DNA of 64,000 bases. Origin: an uncultured Bacteroidia bacterium (GTDB taxonomy: Bacteria; Bacteroidota; Bacteroidia; Bacteroidales; UBA932). Made by a program: the position numbers and the translations under genes. The stretch spans positions 62,001 through 126,000 of the forward strand of contig CADBYT010000005.1 of the NCBI GenBank assembly GCA_902798975.1, read 5' to 3'. Shown in pieces: positions 49,578 to 58,097 of the stretch (position 1 is the first letter of the stretch; each line of letters starts with the position of its first letter). Below the pieces are notes generated by a model. That model was given only the letters and a program-made list of their open reading frames with translations. It did no database searches and was not told the DNA's origin.

Positions 49578-50788
49578 ATCCCCAAGAAAAGACTGTAAGC
49601 AAACACAACTTCGAGGAATGCATGAAGTGCACTGTATGCACGGTCTATTGCCCCGTGCTGCAGGTGAATCCCCGTTATCCCGGCCCCAAGCAGGCCGGCC
49701 CGGACGGCGAACGGCTCCGCCTCAAGGATCCGTACTTCTTCAGCTACGCGCTCAAGTACTGCATGAACTGCAAGCGCTGCGAGGTGGCCTGTCCCTCCGG
49801 CGTCAAGGTGGCGGACCTGATCCAGGCCGCGCGCATCAAATACGACAAATCCGTTCCGCCGCTGCGCGACCGTCTCCTGGCATCGACCGACCTGATGGGC
49901 TCGGTGGCGCGCCCGGTCTCCCGGATTGTGAACGGAGTCACCGGCCTCGGCGTCACGCGGAGCGTGCTGGACGCGACGCTTCGCATCGATCACCGGCGGG
50001 TCTTCCCGAAATACAGCGGCCGCAGTTTCGAGGCCTGGCTGAAGCGCCGCGCCAAGGAGCAGGCTGCCTTCCCGGAGCAGGTGGCGTATTTCCACGGCTG
50101 CTACGTCAACTACAACAACCCCGCGCTGGGCAAGGACCTGGTCAAGGTGCTGAATGCGCTGGGCGTGGGCGTGCAACTGCTGGACAAGGAGAAATGCTGC
50201 GGCATCGCCATGATCACGAACGGCATGTCCGCCCAGGCGACGCGCAATGCGGAGCATAATGTTGCGTCCCTGCGCAAGGCGGTCTCCGAGCGGGGCCTGA
50301 AGGTGGTGACCACCTCTTCGAGCTGCAGCCTGACCCTGCGGGTCGAATATCCCAATCTGCTGGGCGTGGACAACGCCGACGTGCGGGACGCCGTGATGAT
50401 GGCCACACGCTACATCTTCGAGCGCCTGGAAGCAGGCGCCACGCTCCGTTTCCGTCCCGGTTTCCACAAGAAGGTGGCTTACCATGTGCCCTGCCACATG
50501 GAACGCCTGGGCTGGGGCGTGTTCTCCGAACGGCTGCTGCGGATGATTCCGGGCGTGGAATTCATGCTGCTGGACTCCGCCTGCTGCGGCATCGCCGGCA
50601 CCTATGGTTTCAAGAAAGAGAATTACGAGTCCGCACAGGCCGTCGGCGCGCCGCTCTTCGAGCAGATCCGCGCCGTGGATCCGGAGGTCGTCGCGTGCGA
50701 CTGCGAGACCTGCAAGTGGCAGATTGAGATGTCCACCGGCTACACCGTGCAGAACCCCATTTCCATCCTCGCCGAGGCCATCCTATAG
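49574..50788 (+). CDS. glpC: Anaerobic glycerol-3-phosphate dehydrogenase subunit C
   Basis: The 404-aa iron-sulfur subunit has two ferredoxin-type clusters: C16-x2-C19-x2-C22-x3-C26 (CMKCTVCTVYCPV) and CMNCKRCEVACPSG. Two CCG domains (EKCCGIA; DSACCGIAGTYG) probably bind a further cluster. It passes electrons from GlpAB to menaquinone at the inner membrane. A palindromic repeat occupies the gap to glpQ. Confidence 0.95.
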   Translation: MNPQEKTVSKHNFEECMKCTVCTVYCPVLQVNPRYPGPKQAGPDGERLRLKDPYFFSYALKYCMNCKRCEVACPSGVKVADLIQAARIKYDKSVPPLRDRLLASTDLMGSVARPVSRIVNGVTGLGVTRSVLDATLRIDHRRVFPKYSGRSFEAWLKRRAKEQAAFPEQVAYFHGCYVNYNNPALGKDLVKVLNALGVGVQLLDKEKCCGIAMITNGMSAQATRNAEHNVASLRKAVSERGLKVVTTSSSCSLTLRVEYPNLLGVDNADVRDAVMMATRYIFERLEAGATLRFRPGFHKKVAYHVPCHMERLGWGVFSERLLRMIPGVEFMLLDSACCGIAGTYGFKKENYESAQAVGAPLFEQIRAVDPEVVACDCETCKWQIEMSTGYTVQNPISILAEAIL

Positions 50789-50814
50789 TCATTCCGGGCT
50801 TGACCCGGAATCTC
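50788..50814 (+). repeat. Covarying intergenic palindrome, copy 9
   Basis: ATTCCGGG pairs perfectly with CCCGGAAT around CTTGA, framed by GTC and CTC. It begins at the last base of the glpC stop codon and fills most of the 34-nt glpC-glpQ gap, inside an operon. Confidence 0.75.
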
Positions 50815-50822
50815 AAATCGCT

Positions 50823-51692
50823 ATGAAACGTTTACTTCTTATCCCCCTGATCCTCCTGGCCTCCTGCCAGCCCAAACCCGTCATTGACGTCCAGGCGCAC
50901 CGCGGCGGTGCGGGCCTGATGCCCGAGAACACCATCGCCGCGATGAAGAACGCCCTGGACCTGGACGTGAACACGCTGGAGTTCGACCTGCACCTGTCCT
51001 CCGACGGACAGGTTGTGGTCTCGCACGACAGCTACTTCCATCCCCGCTATTCCACGCGGCCGGACGGTACGCTGATCGGGGAAGAGGATGAGAAAGAGTA
51101 CCTCTACACGATGCCGTACGACAGCATCGCGAAGTACGACGTGGGGCAGCGTTTCGTGGATCGCTGGCCCGGCCAGGTGAAGATGGAGGCCGTCAAACCG
51201 CTGGCATCGGAGCTAATCGATTTTGCCGAGGGCTACGCCAAAAAGCCGGTGAACTACAATATCGAGATCAAGTCCTGGCCCGGAGAAGGGGAGGGGACGC
51301 TCTGGCCCGAATACCACGTCTTCTGCGACACCTGCGTGCCGCTGCTCCTCTCCAAGAATCTGGGCAAGCGCCTGATTGTCCAGTGCTTCGACACGCGTGC
51401 GCTCAACTACATGCACGCGAAGTGGCCGGAGCTCACGCTGTCTTATCTTACCGAGGACTACGACGGGGGAGATATCGAACAACTCCTGAAGAACCTTGAT
51501 TTCACCCCGCAGTGGTGGAGTCCGGAGTCCAGCGTCGTGACGCCGGAGAACGTGGCCAAGTGCCATGAGCACGGCATAGGTGTCGTTCCCTGGACAGTGG
51601 ACGATCCGGCGGAGATGCGGCGCCTGGTGGACTGCGGCGTGGAGGCCATCATCTCCAATTATCCCGATATCCTGATTCAAACCGTCAGATAG
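50823..51692 (+). CDS. glpQ: Glycerophosphodiester phosphodiesterase lipoprotein
   Basis: The 289-aa envelope enzyme cleaves glycerophosphodiesters to glycerol-3-phosphate and an alcohol. It has a lipobox (LILLASC, Cys about 16). Catalytic features of the GDPD barrel are AHRGGAGLMPENT (His-Arg and Glu), LEFDLHLSSDGQVVVSHD (metal-binding Glu/Asp and second His) and the later NIEIKSW Glu/Lys. Its place between glpC and glpT fits a release-then-import step. Confidence 0.92.
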   Translation: MKRLLLIPLILLASCQPKPVIDVQAHRGGAGLMPENTIAAMKNALDLDVNTLEFDLHLSSDGQVVVSHDSYFHPRYSTRPDGTLIGEEDEKEYLYTMPYDSIAKYDVGQRFVDRWPGQVKMEAVKPLASELIDFAEGYAKKPVNYNIEIKSWPGEGEGTLWPEYHVFCDTCVPLLLSKNLGKRLIVQCFDTRALNYMHAKWPELTLSYLTEDYDGGDIEQLLKNLDFTPQWWSPESSVVTPENVAKCHEHGIGVVPWTVDDPAEMRRLVDCGVEAIISNYPDILIQTVR

Positions 51693-51693
51693 T

Positions 51694-53064
51694 ATGCTTC
51701 CGTTCCTCAAGCAGCCGGCCTACAAGCCGGCCGAGACCGGCCCCGAGGCCGACGCCAAGTACAAGCGGCTGCGCCTGCAGGTCTTCCTGGGCGCCTTCAT
51801 CGGCTACGCCGGATTCTATCTGGTCCGCAAGAACCTCTCGATGGCCATCCCGGCCATGGCCCCGCTCGGTTTCGACAAGACGGAACTCGGTTTCGTGCTG
51901 GGTCTGAACGCCGCGGCGTACGCCCTGTCCAAGTTCTTGATGGGCAGCGTGTCCGACCGTTCCAATGCGCGGGTGTTCCTGCCCCTGGGGCTCATCCTGA
52001 CGGCCATTTCCATGTGCTTTATGATCGTTCCGATCCAGTGGATCGGTGCGGAGCACAAGGCGCTGGCAATCATCGTGATGGGTGTGCTTAACTGTCTCGT
52101 CGGCTGGTTCAACGGCATGGGTTGGCCGCCCTGCGGCCGCGTGATGACGCACTGGTTCTCGCCGGGCGAGCGGGGTACGATGATGAGCGTCTGGAATTGC
52201 GCGCACAACGTGGGCGGTGCCCTGGTGGGCCCGATGGCCACGTACGGCGCCGCCTGGTTCGGCAGCTGGTTCTACGGTTCGCACGAGGAACTGTATTTCC
52301 TGATTGGTACCTTTGCCTTTCCGGCGGCGGTGGCGCTCTTCATCGCGCTGCTTGCTTACGTGCTGCTGCGCGACACGCCGCAGTCCTGCGGCCTGCCGTC
52401 CGTGGAGTCCTGGCGCAACGATTATCCCAGGAACTACTCCGAGAAGCACGAGGAGACGCTCTCCACGAAGGAGATTCTCTTCCAGCATGTGCTGAACAAC
52501 CGTTTCCTCTGGTTCATCGCCCTGTCGAACGCCTTCGTCTACATGGTGCGCTATGGCTGCCTGGACTGGGCGCCGACCATCCTGACGGAGAAGGGGATCG
52601 ACCTCAAGAGCGCCGGCTGGGCCTATTTCGCCTATGAGTTCGCCGCCATCCCGGGCACGCTGCTCTGCGGCTGGCTGTCGGACCGGCTTTTCCATGGCCG
52701 CCGGGCGCTCCCGACGATGATCTTCATGGCGCTGGTGCTGGTGTTCATCGTCCTGTACTGGCTGAACCTGGACAATCTTACCATCGTGATTATCAGCCTG
52801 ATCGGCATCGGCTTCTTCATCTACGGGCCGGTGATGCTGATCGGGGTGCAGGCGCTTGACCTGGCACCGAAGAACGCGGCCGGCACTGCGGCCGGCCTGA
52901 CAGGATTCTTCGGGTATTTCCTGGGTACGTTCATTCTTGCCAACACCGTGATTGGCTGGGTCGCGCAGACCGCAGGTTGGAGCACAACCTTCGTCCTGCT
53001 CATCGCCGCCTGCGTGCTCGCCATCCTCTTCATGGGCCTGACGCTCAAGCAGGAGCGGCGCTAA
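51694..53064 (+). CDS. glpT: Glycerol-3-phosphate transporter (MFS, organophosphate:phosphate antiporter)
   Basis: The 456-aa inner-membrane protein has 12 predicted helices. Characteristic GlpT/UhpT-family stretches are IGYAGFYLVRKNLSMAIP (including the phosphate-binding Arg) and GMGWPPCGRVMTHWFSPGERGTMMSVWNCAHNVGGAL. It exchanges external glycerol-3-phosphate for phosphate. The ATG follows the glpQ stop by one base. It ends one base before the convergent barrel-protein gene. Confidence 0.93.
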   Translation: MLPFLKQPAYKPAETGPEADAKYKRLRLQVFLGAFIGYAGFYLVRKNLSMAIPAMAPLGFDKTELGFVLGLNAAAYALSKFLMGSVSDRSNARVFLPLGLILTAISMCFMIVPIQWIGAEHKALAIIVMGVLNCLVGWFNGMGWPPCGRVMTHWFSPGERGTMMSVWNCAHNVGGALVGPMATYGAAWFGSWFYGSHEELYFLIGTFAFPAAVALFIALLAYVLLRDTPQSCGLPSVESWRNDYPRNYSEKHEETLSTKEILFQHVLNNRFLWFIALSNAFVYMVRYGCLDWAPTILTEKGIDLKSAGWAYFAYEFAAIPGTLLCGWLSDRLFHGRRALPTMIFMALVLVFIVLYWLNLDNLTIVIISLIGIGFFIYGPVMLIGVQALDLAPKNAAGTAAGLTGFFGYFLGTFILANTVIGWVAQTAGWSTTFVLLIAACVLAILFMGLTLKQERR

Positions 53065-53065
53065 G

Positions 53066-54397
53066 CTAGAAGATGTAGTTCAGGCCGATTCTCGAGCCGA
53101 GGCCCTTGCCGTCGTTCTGGTTGAAGCACTTGCCGAACTCAAAGGCGATATTGAAGTTCTGGTTCATGATCACGTGCAGGCCGATACCGGCGCTCATGTG
53201 GAGTTTTTCCGCCTGCTGGGTGTACAGGTCGGCGACGGTGTAGGTTTTGTCCCCCACGGTCGCCACGGGGGTATTGTCCTGCAGCAGGGTCTTCATCTGC
53301 TCCATGCGGTACGGCGCCAAGATCATGCCCATGTCGAAGAACGGATTCACGGCGATGGCCCAGTTCTGGTTGATCCAGCGGAACTTGGCCATGGTCCAGC
53401 GAAGTTCGAGGTTGGCCCATGCGTAGCTGTTGCCCTGCAGGCGGTTCGCCGCGGTACCGCGGACGGAGCTGAAAGAACCCAGGCCGTCGGTGATGATGTT
53501 CTTGCGGTTGATGGGCTGGATGGTCTGCAGGGAGTAGAACGGTGCGTTACCCGCAATAAGGCCCTGGAAAGCCAGGTGGCCGGCGAAAACGAGCCGGTCG
53601 GCCAGCGGCAGGAACTGCCGGAAATGGACGGCCAGCTTGAGGTAGTCGTTGCGGTAGTCCCGCTTGCCGTTCAGGAAGTCCGGCGAGCCGAAGAAGAAGG
53701 CCTCGAGGTTGGTGCCCCTGGTCGGGTTGTTCTCATGGTCGCGCGTGTCATAGACGACACCGAGCTTGATATCGAGGTGGTTGCCGCCCTTTGCTTCTGC
53801 GGCAGGAATGACACCATGTTCCAGGTAGATGTCGTAAAGGGAGCGGTCGGTGGCTGGGGTCAGTCCCTTGTTCTCGGCATGTCCCGTCACATAGCTGTTG
53901 AAGGCAATGCCGGCGACCCAGCCCCAGTGGCTGTCTCCGAACTTGCCCTGCGTCGTAAGCTCGATGCGGAAATCGTCACGGCGCATCAGGTAGAGACCCT
54001 GGCCGTCCACGATCTTGGCCAGCTCCGGAATATACAGGGACGAAGCGCCGTTGTAGCCGAAGAAACTGGTGGTCTTGTTGCCGAGATAGGTCAGGTCTGC
54101 AGAAACGCGCAGCCCCGGGATCAGGTGTTTGCTGTCGAAGAAAACATGATAGACGGAGTTGCCCTTGGTGTACCAGGAGGTCTCCAGGTTGATCTTCCAT
54201 TTGTAGTCAGGGTAGAAGGAACCGTCCCCATACTGATAAATATCCAGCAGGGCGCCGTACTGGAATCCCAGGTCGGAAGAGAAACTGACCGCGGGAAGCG
54301 GGCCGAAATTGAGACCGGTTTTCTTGATTTCTTCCTGGGCGTTGACCGTCGTCAAGGCGGCGGAAAGCAGGAAAATAATAGCGAATAGGCGTTTCAT
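53066..54397 (-). CDS. BamA/TamA-like (Omp85 C-terminal) outer-membrane barrel protein
   Basis: The 443-aa protein has a signal peptide ([20 protein letters not shown]) and a barrel starting [35 protein letters not shown], resembling the surface-antigen domain of Omp85 proteins. It includes [23 protein letters not shown] and ends [10 protein letters not shown]. No POTRA repeats precede it, so it is unlikely to act as an insertase. Its divergent pairing with glpK in the glycerol island suggests an outer-membrane pore or phospholipid-related role; this is inference. The minus-strand -7 box TATATTTG is at 54427-54434. Confidence 0.75.
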   Translation of the reverse strand: MKRLFAIIFLLSAALTTVNAQEEIKKTGLNFGPLPAVSFSSDLGFQYGALLDIYQYGDGSFYPDYKWKINLETSWYTKGNSVYHVFFDSKHLIPGLRVSADLTYLGNKTTSFFGYNGASSLYIPELAKIVDGQGLYLMRRDDFRIELTTQGKFGDSHWGWVAGIAFNSYVTGHAENKGLTPATDRSLYDIYLEHGVIPAAEAKGGNHLDIKLGVVYDTRDHENNPTRGTNLEAFFFGSPDFLNGKRDYRNDYLKLAVHFRQFLPLADRLVFAGHLAFQGLIAGNAPFYSLQTIQPINRKNIITDGLGSFSSVRGTAANRLQGNSYAWANLELRWTMAKFRWINQNWAIAVNPFFDMGMILAPYRMEQMKTLLQDNTPVATVGDKTYTVADLYTQQAEKLHMSAGIGLHVIMNQNFNIAFEFGKCFNQNDGKGLGSRIGLNYIF

Positions 54398-54426
54398 CTC
54401 TCGTAATAATCTGGTTATAAAGCATA

Positions 54427-54474
54427 CAAATATAGGGAAATTCATCGGTATATCGCCATTTCTGTGTATATTTG
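54427..54474. promoter_or_regulatory. Divergent promoters: barrel protein (-) and glpK (+)
   Basis: The minus strand reads TATATTTG (54427-54434), 29 nt from the barrel-protein ATG. The plus strand reads TATATTTG (54467-54474), 29 nt from the glpK ATG. The two arms are strikingly symmetric. Confidence 0.6.
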
Positions 54475-54503
54475 TGAGAACGGACCCGATAACACCGACG
54501 AAC

Positions 54504-55844
54504 ATGAACCAGTACATTTTGGCGCTGGACCAGGGGACGAGTTCCTCGCGCGCCATCGTTTTCGACCACCGCGGAGCCATCTGCTCCACGGCCCAGATGG
54601 AGTTTACCCAGTATTTCCCGAAACCCGGTTGGGTGGAGCATGATCCGATGGAGATCTGGTCCTCCGAGGCGGCCGTCATCGCGGAAGCCATCACCAAGAT
54701 CGGTATCAACGGCAAGAACATCGCCGCCATCGGCATCACCAACCAGCGGGAGACCACCATCGTCTGGGATGCCGAGACGGGCATTCCGGTCTACAACGCC
54801 ATCGTCTGGCAGGACCGCCGCACGTCCGAATTCTGCGACGTGCTGAAGGCACAGGGGCTCGTGGACAAGATCCGCGAAAAGACCGGCCTCATCATTGACG
54901 CCTACTTCTCCGGCACCAAGATCAAATGGATCCTGGACAACGTCCCCGGCGCCCGGCAGAAGGCTGCGGCCGGCCGGCTGCGTTTCGGCACGGTGGACAG
55001 CTGGCTCGTCTGGCAGCTGACCAAGGGCGAGGTGCACGTCACGGACGTGTCCAACGCCTCGCGTACGATGCTGTTCAACATCAACACGCTGGAATGGGAT
55101 CAGGAGCTGCTGGACCTGCTCGGCGTGCCGCTTTCGATGATGCCGCGCGTCTGCTCCACCGGCTGCTTCCTGCTGATGAACACGGGCACGAAGCCCATCC
55201 TCTCGCGAAACAACCTGCTGACCACCGTCGCGTGGAAGATCGGCGATATGGTCAATTACGCCCTCGAGGGCTCCATCTTCGTAGGCGGCAGCGCCGTGCA
55301 GTGGCTCCGCGACGGACTGGGCATCATCCGCTCCTCTGACGAAATCGAAGCGCTGGCGGCCAGCGTGCCCGACAACGGCGGCGTTTACTTCGTGCCGGCC
55401 ATGACCGGCCTGGGCGCCCCGTACTGGGACCAGCACGCACACGGCGTCATCTGCGGCCTGACCCGCGGCACCACCGCCGCCCACATTGCCCGCGCCACGC
55501 TGGAGGGGATCGCCTTCCAGACGATGGACATCGTGGGTGCGATGGAGAAGGATGCCGGCGTCGTGCTGTCCGAACTCAAGGTGGACGGCGGCGCCAGCCG
55601 CAACAACCTGATGATGCAGTTCCAGGCCGACATCCTGGGGACCGCTGTCATCCGTCCGCAGGTCACGGAGACCACCGCCATGGGTGCCTGCTACCTGGCC
55701 GGCCTCGCCGTCGGCTACTGGGGTTCGCTCGGCGAGATCCGCGCCCAGTGGCAGGCAGAGCGCACCTTCGTTCCGTCCGACACCAACATGGATCCGCTCA
55801 AGCAGGGCTGGAAGGATGCCATCAGCCGCACCCTGACCCGCTAA
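54504..55844 (+). CDS. glpK: Glycerol kinase with internal deletion
   Basis: Only 446 aa, against about 500 for the family. The N-terminal actin-like domain is intact ([47 protein letters not shown]), as is the C-terminal domain ([42 protein letters not shown]). After MMPRVCS the sequence jumps in frame to [10 protein letters not shown]. In E. coli about 47-49 residues lie between these points, including GIAGDQQAALFGQ with the catalytic Asp245. As written the enzyme should be inactive. It could be an assembly deletion or a real in-frame loss. Confidence 0.9.
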   Translation: MNQYILALDQGTSSSRAIVFDHRGAICSTAQMEFTQYFPKPGWVEHDPMEIWSSEAAVIAEAITKIGINGKNIAAIGITNQRETTIVWDAETGIPVYNAIVWQDRRTSEFCDVLKAQGLVDKIREKTGLIIDAYFSGTKIKWILDNVPGARQKAAAGRLRFGTVDSWLVWQLTKGEVHVTDVSNASRTMLFNINTLEWDQELLDLLGVPLSMMPRVCSTGCFLLMNTGTKPILSRNNLLTTVAWKIGDMVNYALEGSIFVGGSAVQWLRDGLGIIRSSDEIEALAASVPDNGGVYFVPAMTGLGAPYWDQHAHGVICGLTRGTTAAHIARATLEGIAFQTMDIVGAMEKDAGVVLSELKVDGGASRNNLMMQFQADILGTAVIRPQVTETTAMGACYLAGLAVGYWGSLGEIRAQWQAERTFVPSDTNMDPLKQGWKDAISRTLTR

Positions 55845-55859
55845 ACATCTTTCTGAACT

Positions 55860-56597
55860 ATGGAACAATACCTTTTCGAGTTCATCGGTACGCTGGTGCT
55901 CGTGCTGCTCGGCGACGGCGTTTGCGCCGCCACCTCCCTCAACCATTCCAAGGCGAAGGGCGCCGGCTGGGTGGTCATCGCCCTCGGCTGGGGACTTGCC
56001 GTCATGATGGGCGTGCTCATCGCCGGGCCCGTGTCCGGCGCGCACCTCAATCCCGCCGTCTCGCTCGGCCTCGCCGTCGCGGGTACCTTCCCCTGGGTCT
56101 CCGTCCCCGGCTACATCGTCGCCCAGATGCTGGGCGGCTTCGTGGGTGCCGTTCTGGTGTGGATATTCTATAAAGATCATTACAAGGCCACGGCCGACCA
56201 GCCGGATACGATTCTTGGCACCTTCTGCACGATGCCGGCCATCTTCAATCCCTGGCGCAACATGGTCTGCGAGGTCATCGCCACCTGCGTGCTGGTGTTC
56301 GTGATCCTGGCGCTCGGCACCCACGGGAACGCATTCACCCTCGCCGGCGCCGCCGCTTCCACCGGTGCGCTGGGTTCCTGGCCCGTCACCTGCCTGATCA
56401 TGTCGATCGGCATGTCGCTGGGCGGGACCACCGGCTATGCGCTGAACCCGGCGCGTGACCTCAGCCCGCGCTGCGCCCATGCCGTGCTGCCCATCGCGGG
56501 CAAGCGCGACAGCGGCTGGAGCTACAGCTGGATCCCCGTCGCCGGCCCGATGCTCGGCGCCGCCCTCGCCGCCGGTCTGTATCTGCTGGTATTCTAA
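55860..56597 (+). CDS. glpF: Glycerol facilitator (aquaglyceroporin)
   Basis: The 245-aa inner-membrane channel of the MIP family has six helices and both half-helix motifs, HLNPAVSLGLA (NPA 1) and ALNPARDLSPR (NPA 2 followed by the selectivity-filter Arg). The Asp after the second NPAR is typical of glycerol rather than water channels. It starts 15 nt after glpK, and the monoacylglycerol lipase gene follows 12 nt later. Confidence 0.93.
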   Translation: MEQYLFEFIGTLVLVLLGDGVCAATSLNHSKAKGAGWVVIALGWGLAVMMGVLIAGPVSGAHLNPAVSLGLAVAGTFPWVSVPGYIVAQMLGGFVGAVLVWIFYKDHYKATADQPDTILGTFCTMPAIFNPWRNMVCEVIATCVLVFVILALGTHGNAFTLAGAAASTGALGSWPVTCLIMSIGMSLGGTTGYALNPARDLSPRCAHAVLPIAGKRDSGWSYSWIPVAGPMLGAALAAGLYLLVF

Positions 56598-56609
56598 AGG
56601 ATTCGTAAG

Positions 56610-57521
56610 ATGAAAGAAATGACCCTTCCCGCATCTGCCGACGACCTGCAGCTGGCGATGCTCGTGAGCGTCCCGGAAGGCGCGCCCAGGGGCGTCGTGC
56701 AGCTGGTGCACGGCATGTGCGAACACAAGGAACGCTATATCGCCTTCATGGAATGGCTCACGGAGCAGGGCTTCGTGTGTGTCATCCACGACCACCGCGG
56801 CCACGGCGCCTCGGTCAAGAACGCCAACGACCTCGGCTATTTCTACGACGGCGGCTGGCAGGCCATGATCGAGGACATCCGCGTGGTGTGCGACTGGACA
56901 CGGGAGCAGTGGCCCGGACTGGACTATACCCTGTTCGGGCACAGCATGGGCTCCATGGCGGTACGCTCTTTCGCCAAGCGCTACGATGACCGCATCGACC
57001 GGCTGTTTGTCTGCGGCTGCCCGTCGGATAACCCCGCGAAGAGTTTCGGCAATGCACTTGCGCACCTGATCGGGGCGGTTCGCGGGCAGCGTTATCGTCC
57101 GGCCGTCATGCAAATGCTTTCGTTCGGCGCGTACAACAAACCCTTTGCCGATGAGGGGTGGCGCAACGCCTGGGTCTGTTCCAACAAGGAGATCCTGGAA
57201 TCCTACCACAATGATCCCCTCTGCCAATACGTTTTTACGGCAAACGGCTTCGCCGCCCTGCTCGGCGTGATGAAGGACTGCTATGACACCAAGGGCTGGA
57301 AGGTTTCCAAGCCGGACCTCCCGGTGTACTTCATTTCCGGCGGAGAGGATCCCTGCCGCATCTCGGACAAAGCGCTGGAGAAAGCCGTGGAAAGCATGCG
57401 GAAGGTCGGCTACAGGCAAGTGGAACTGAAGATCTATCCCGGCATGCGCCACGAGATCCTCAACGAAACCGGCCGCCGGCAGGTCTGGGATGACATCCTT
57501 GCCAAGCTGCCCCATGATTGA
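56610..57521 (+). CDS. Alpha/beta hydrolase, monoacylglycerol-lipase-like
   Basis: The 303-aa protein has no signal peptide. Motifs are QLVHGMCEHKERY (oxyanion region), HDHRGHGAS (typical of monoglyceride lipases), nucleophile elbow GHSMGS (Ser112), YFISGGEDPCRIS (acid) and PGMRHEILNE (His). Placement after glpKF suggests it frees glycerol from monoacylglycerols in the cytoplasm. It overlaps tadA by 8 nt, so the two are translationally coupled. Confidence 0.85.
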   Translation: MKEMTLPASADDLQLAMLVSVPEGAPRGVVQLVHGMCEHKERYIAFMEWLTEQGFVCVIHDHRGHGASVKNANDLGYFYDGGWQAMIEDIRVVCDWTREQWPGLDYTLFGHSMGSMAVRSFAKRYDDRIDRLFVCGCPSDNPAKSFGNALAHLIGAVRGQRYRPAVMQMLSFGAYNKPFADEGWRNAWVCSNKEILESYHNDPLCQYVFTANGFAALLGVMKDCYDTKGWKVSKPDLPVYFISGGEDPCRISDKALEKAVESMRKVGYRQVELKIYPGMRHEILNETGRRQVWDDILAKLPHD

Positions 57522-57951
57522 CCCTGACGAGAAATACATGCGGGAAGCCCTTCGTGAGGCCGTCATGGCCGGCTCGGAGGACGAGGTGCCCATCGGCGCC
57601 GTGGTCGTGTGCCGCGGCCGCATCATCGCGCGCGGCCACAACATGACCGAGCGCCTGCACGATCCCACGGCCCACGCCGAGATGATCGCGCTCACCGCCG
57701 CCACCGAGGCCCTGGCGGGGAAATACTTGAACGAATGCACCCTCTACGTGACCGTGGAGCCCTGTCCGATGTGCGCCGCAGCGCTGTGCTGGGCCCAGCT
57801 CGGGCGGCTCGTTTACGCAGCACCCGACCCGCGCCGCGGTTACACTCAATTCACCCCGTCCCTCCTCCATCCTCGGACCGAAGTGAGCTCCGGTCTCCTG
57901 GCCGACGAATGCGGTTCGCTCGTGGCCGATTATTTCAAAAGCAAAAGATAA
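57514..57951 (+). CDS. tadA: tRNA-specific adenosine deaminase
   Basis: The 145-aa zinc deaminase makes inosine at position 34 of tRNA-Arg(ACG). It has the zinc ligand His54 and proton-shuttle Glu56 in HAEM, and zinc ligands Cys84 and Cys87 in EPCPMC. The C-terminal half is divergent (PDPRRGYTQF replaces the usual DPKxGA), so another cytidine or guanine deaminase role is possible. The start at 57514 (MIDPDEKYMREALREA) overlaps the lipase stop by 8 nt. Confidence 0.85.
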   Translation: MIDPDEKYMREALREAVMAGSEDEVPIGAVVVCRGRIIARGHNMTERLHDPTAHAEMIALTAATEALAGKYLNECTLYVTVEPCPMCAAALCWAQLGRLVYAAPDPRRGYTQFTPSLLHPRTEVSSGLLADECGSLVADYFKSKR

Positions 57952-57956
57952 TTTGC

Positions 57957-57964
57957 TATCTTTG
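57957..57964 (+). promoter_or_regulatory. -7 box of tRNA-Gln
   Basis: TATCTTTG is 10 nt upstream of the tRNA. Confidence 0.55.
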
Positions 57965-57974
57965 CACCCGGAAT

Positions 57975-58045
57975 TGAGGTATGGTGTAATGGCAGCACTG
58001 CAGGTTTTGGTCCTGCCTGTTCTGGTTCGAATCCGGATACCTCAA
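57975..58045 (+). tRNA. tRNA-Gln (anticodon TTG)
   Basis: A 71-nt cloverleaf: acceptor TGAGGTA with TACCTCA, anticodon arm GCAGG-TTTTGGT-CCTGC giving TTG, T arm with TTCGAAT loop, discriminator A. The CCA end is not encoded. Confidence 0.92.
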
Positions 58046-58048
58046 CGA

Positions 58049-58078
58049 AAAACGGCTGGCACTTCTGCCAGCCGTTTT
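58049..58078 (+). terminator. Terminator after tRNA-Gln
   Basis: AAAACGGCTGGCA (58049-58061) pairs with TGCCAGCCGTTTT (58066-58078) around CTTC. The A/T ends make it a bidirectional terminator that could also serve the convergent susD-like gene. Confidence 0.88.
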
Positions 58079-58097
58079 CTATAGAGGAAACGTACGT

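Noticed and set aside
54207..57740. A 1177-codon open frame on the minus strand opposite glpK, glpF and the lipase gene
   Set aside because: The plus-strand genes are clear family members; the antisense product shows no domain or signal.
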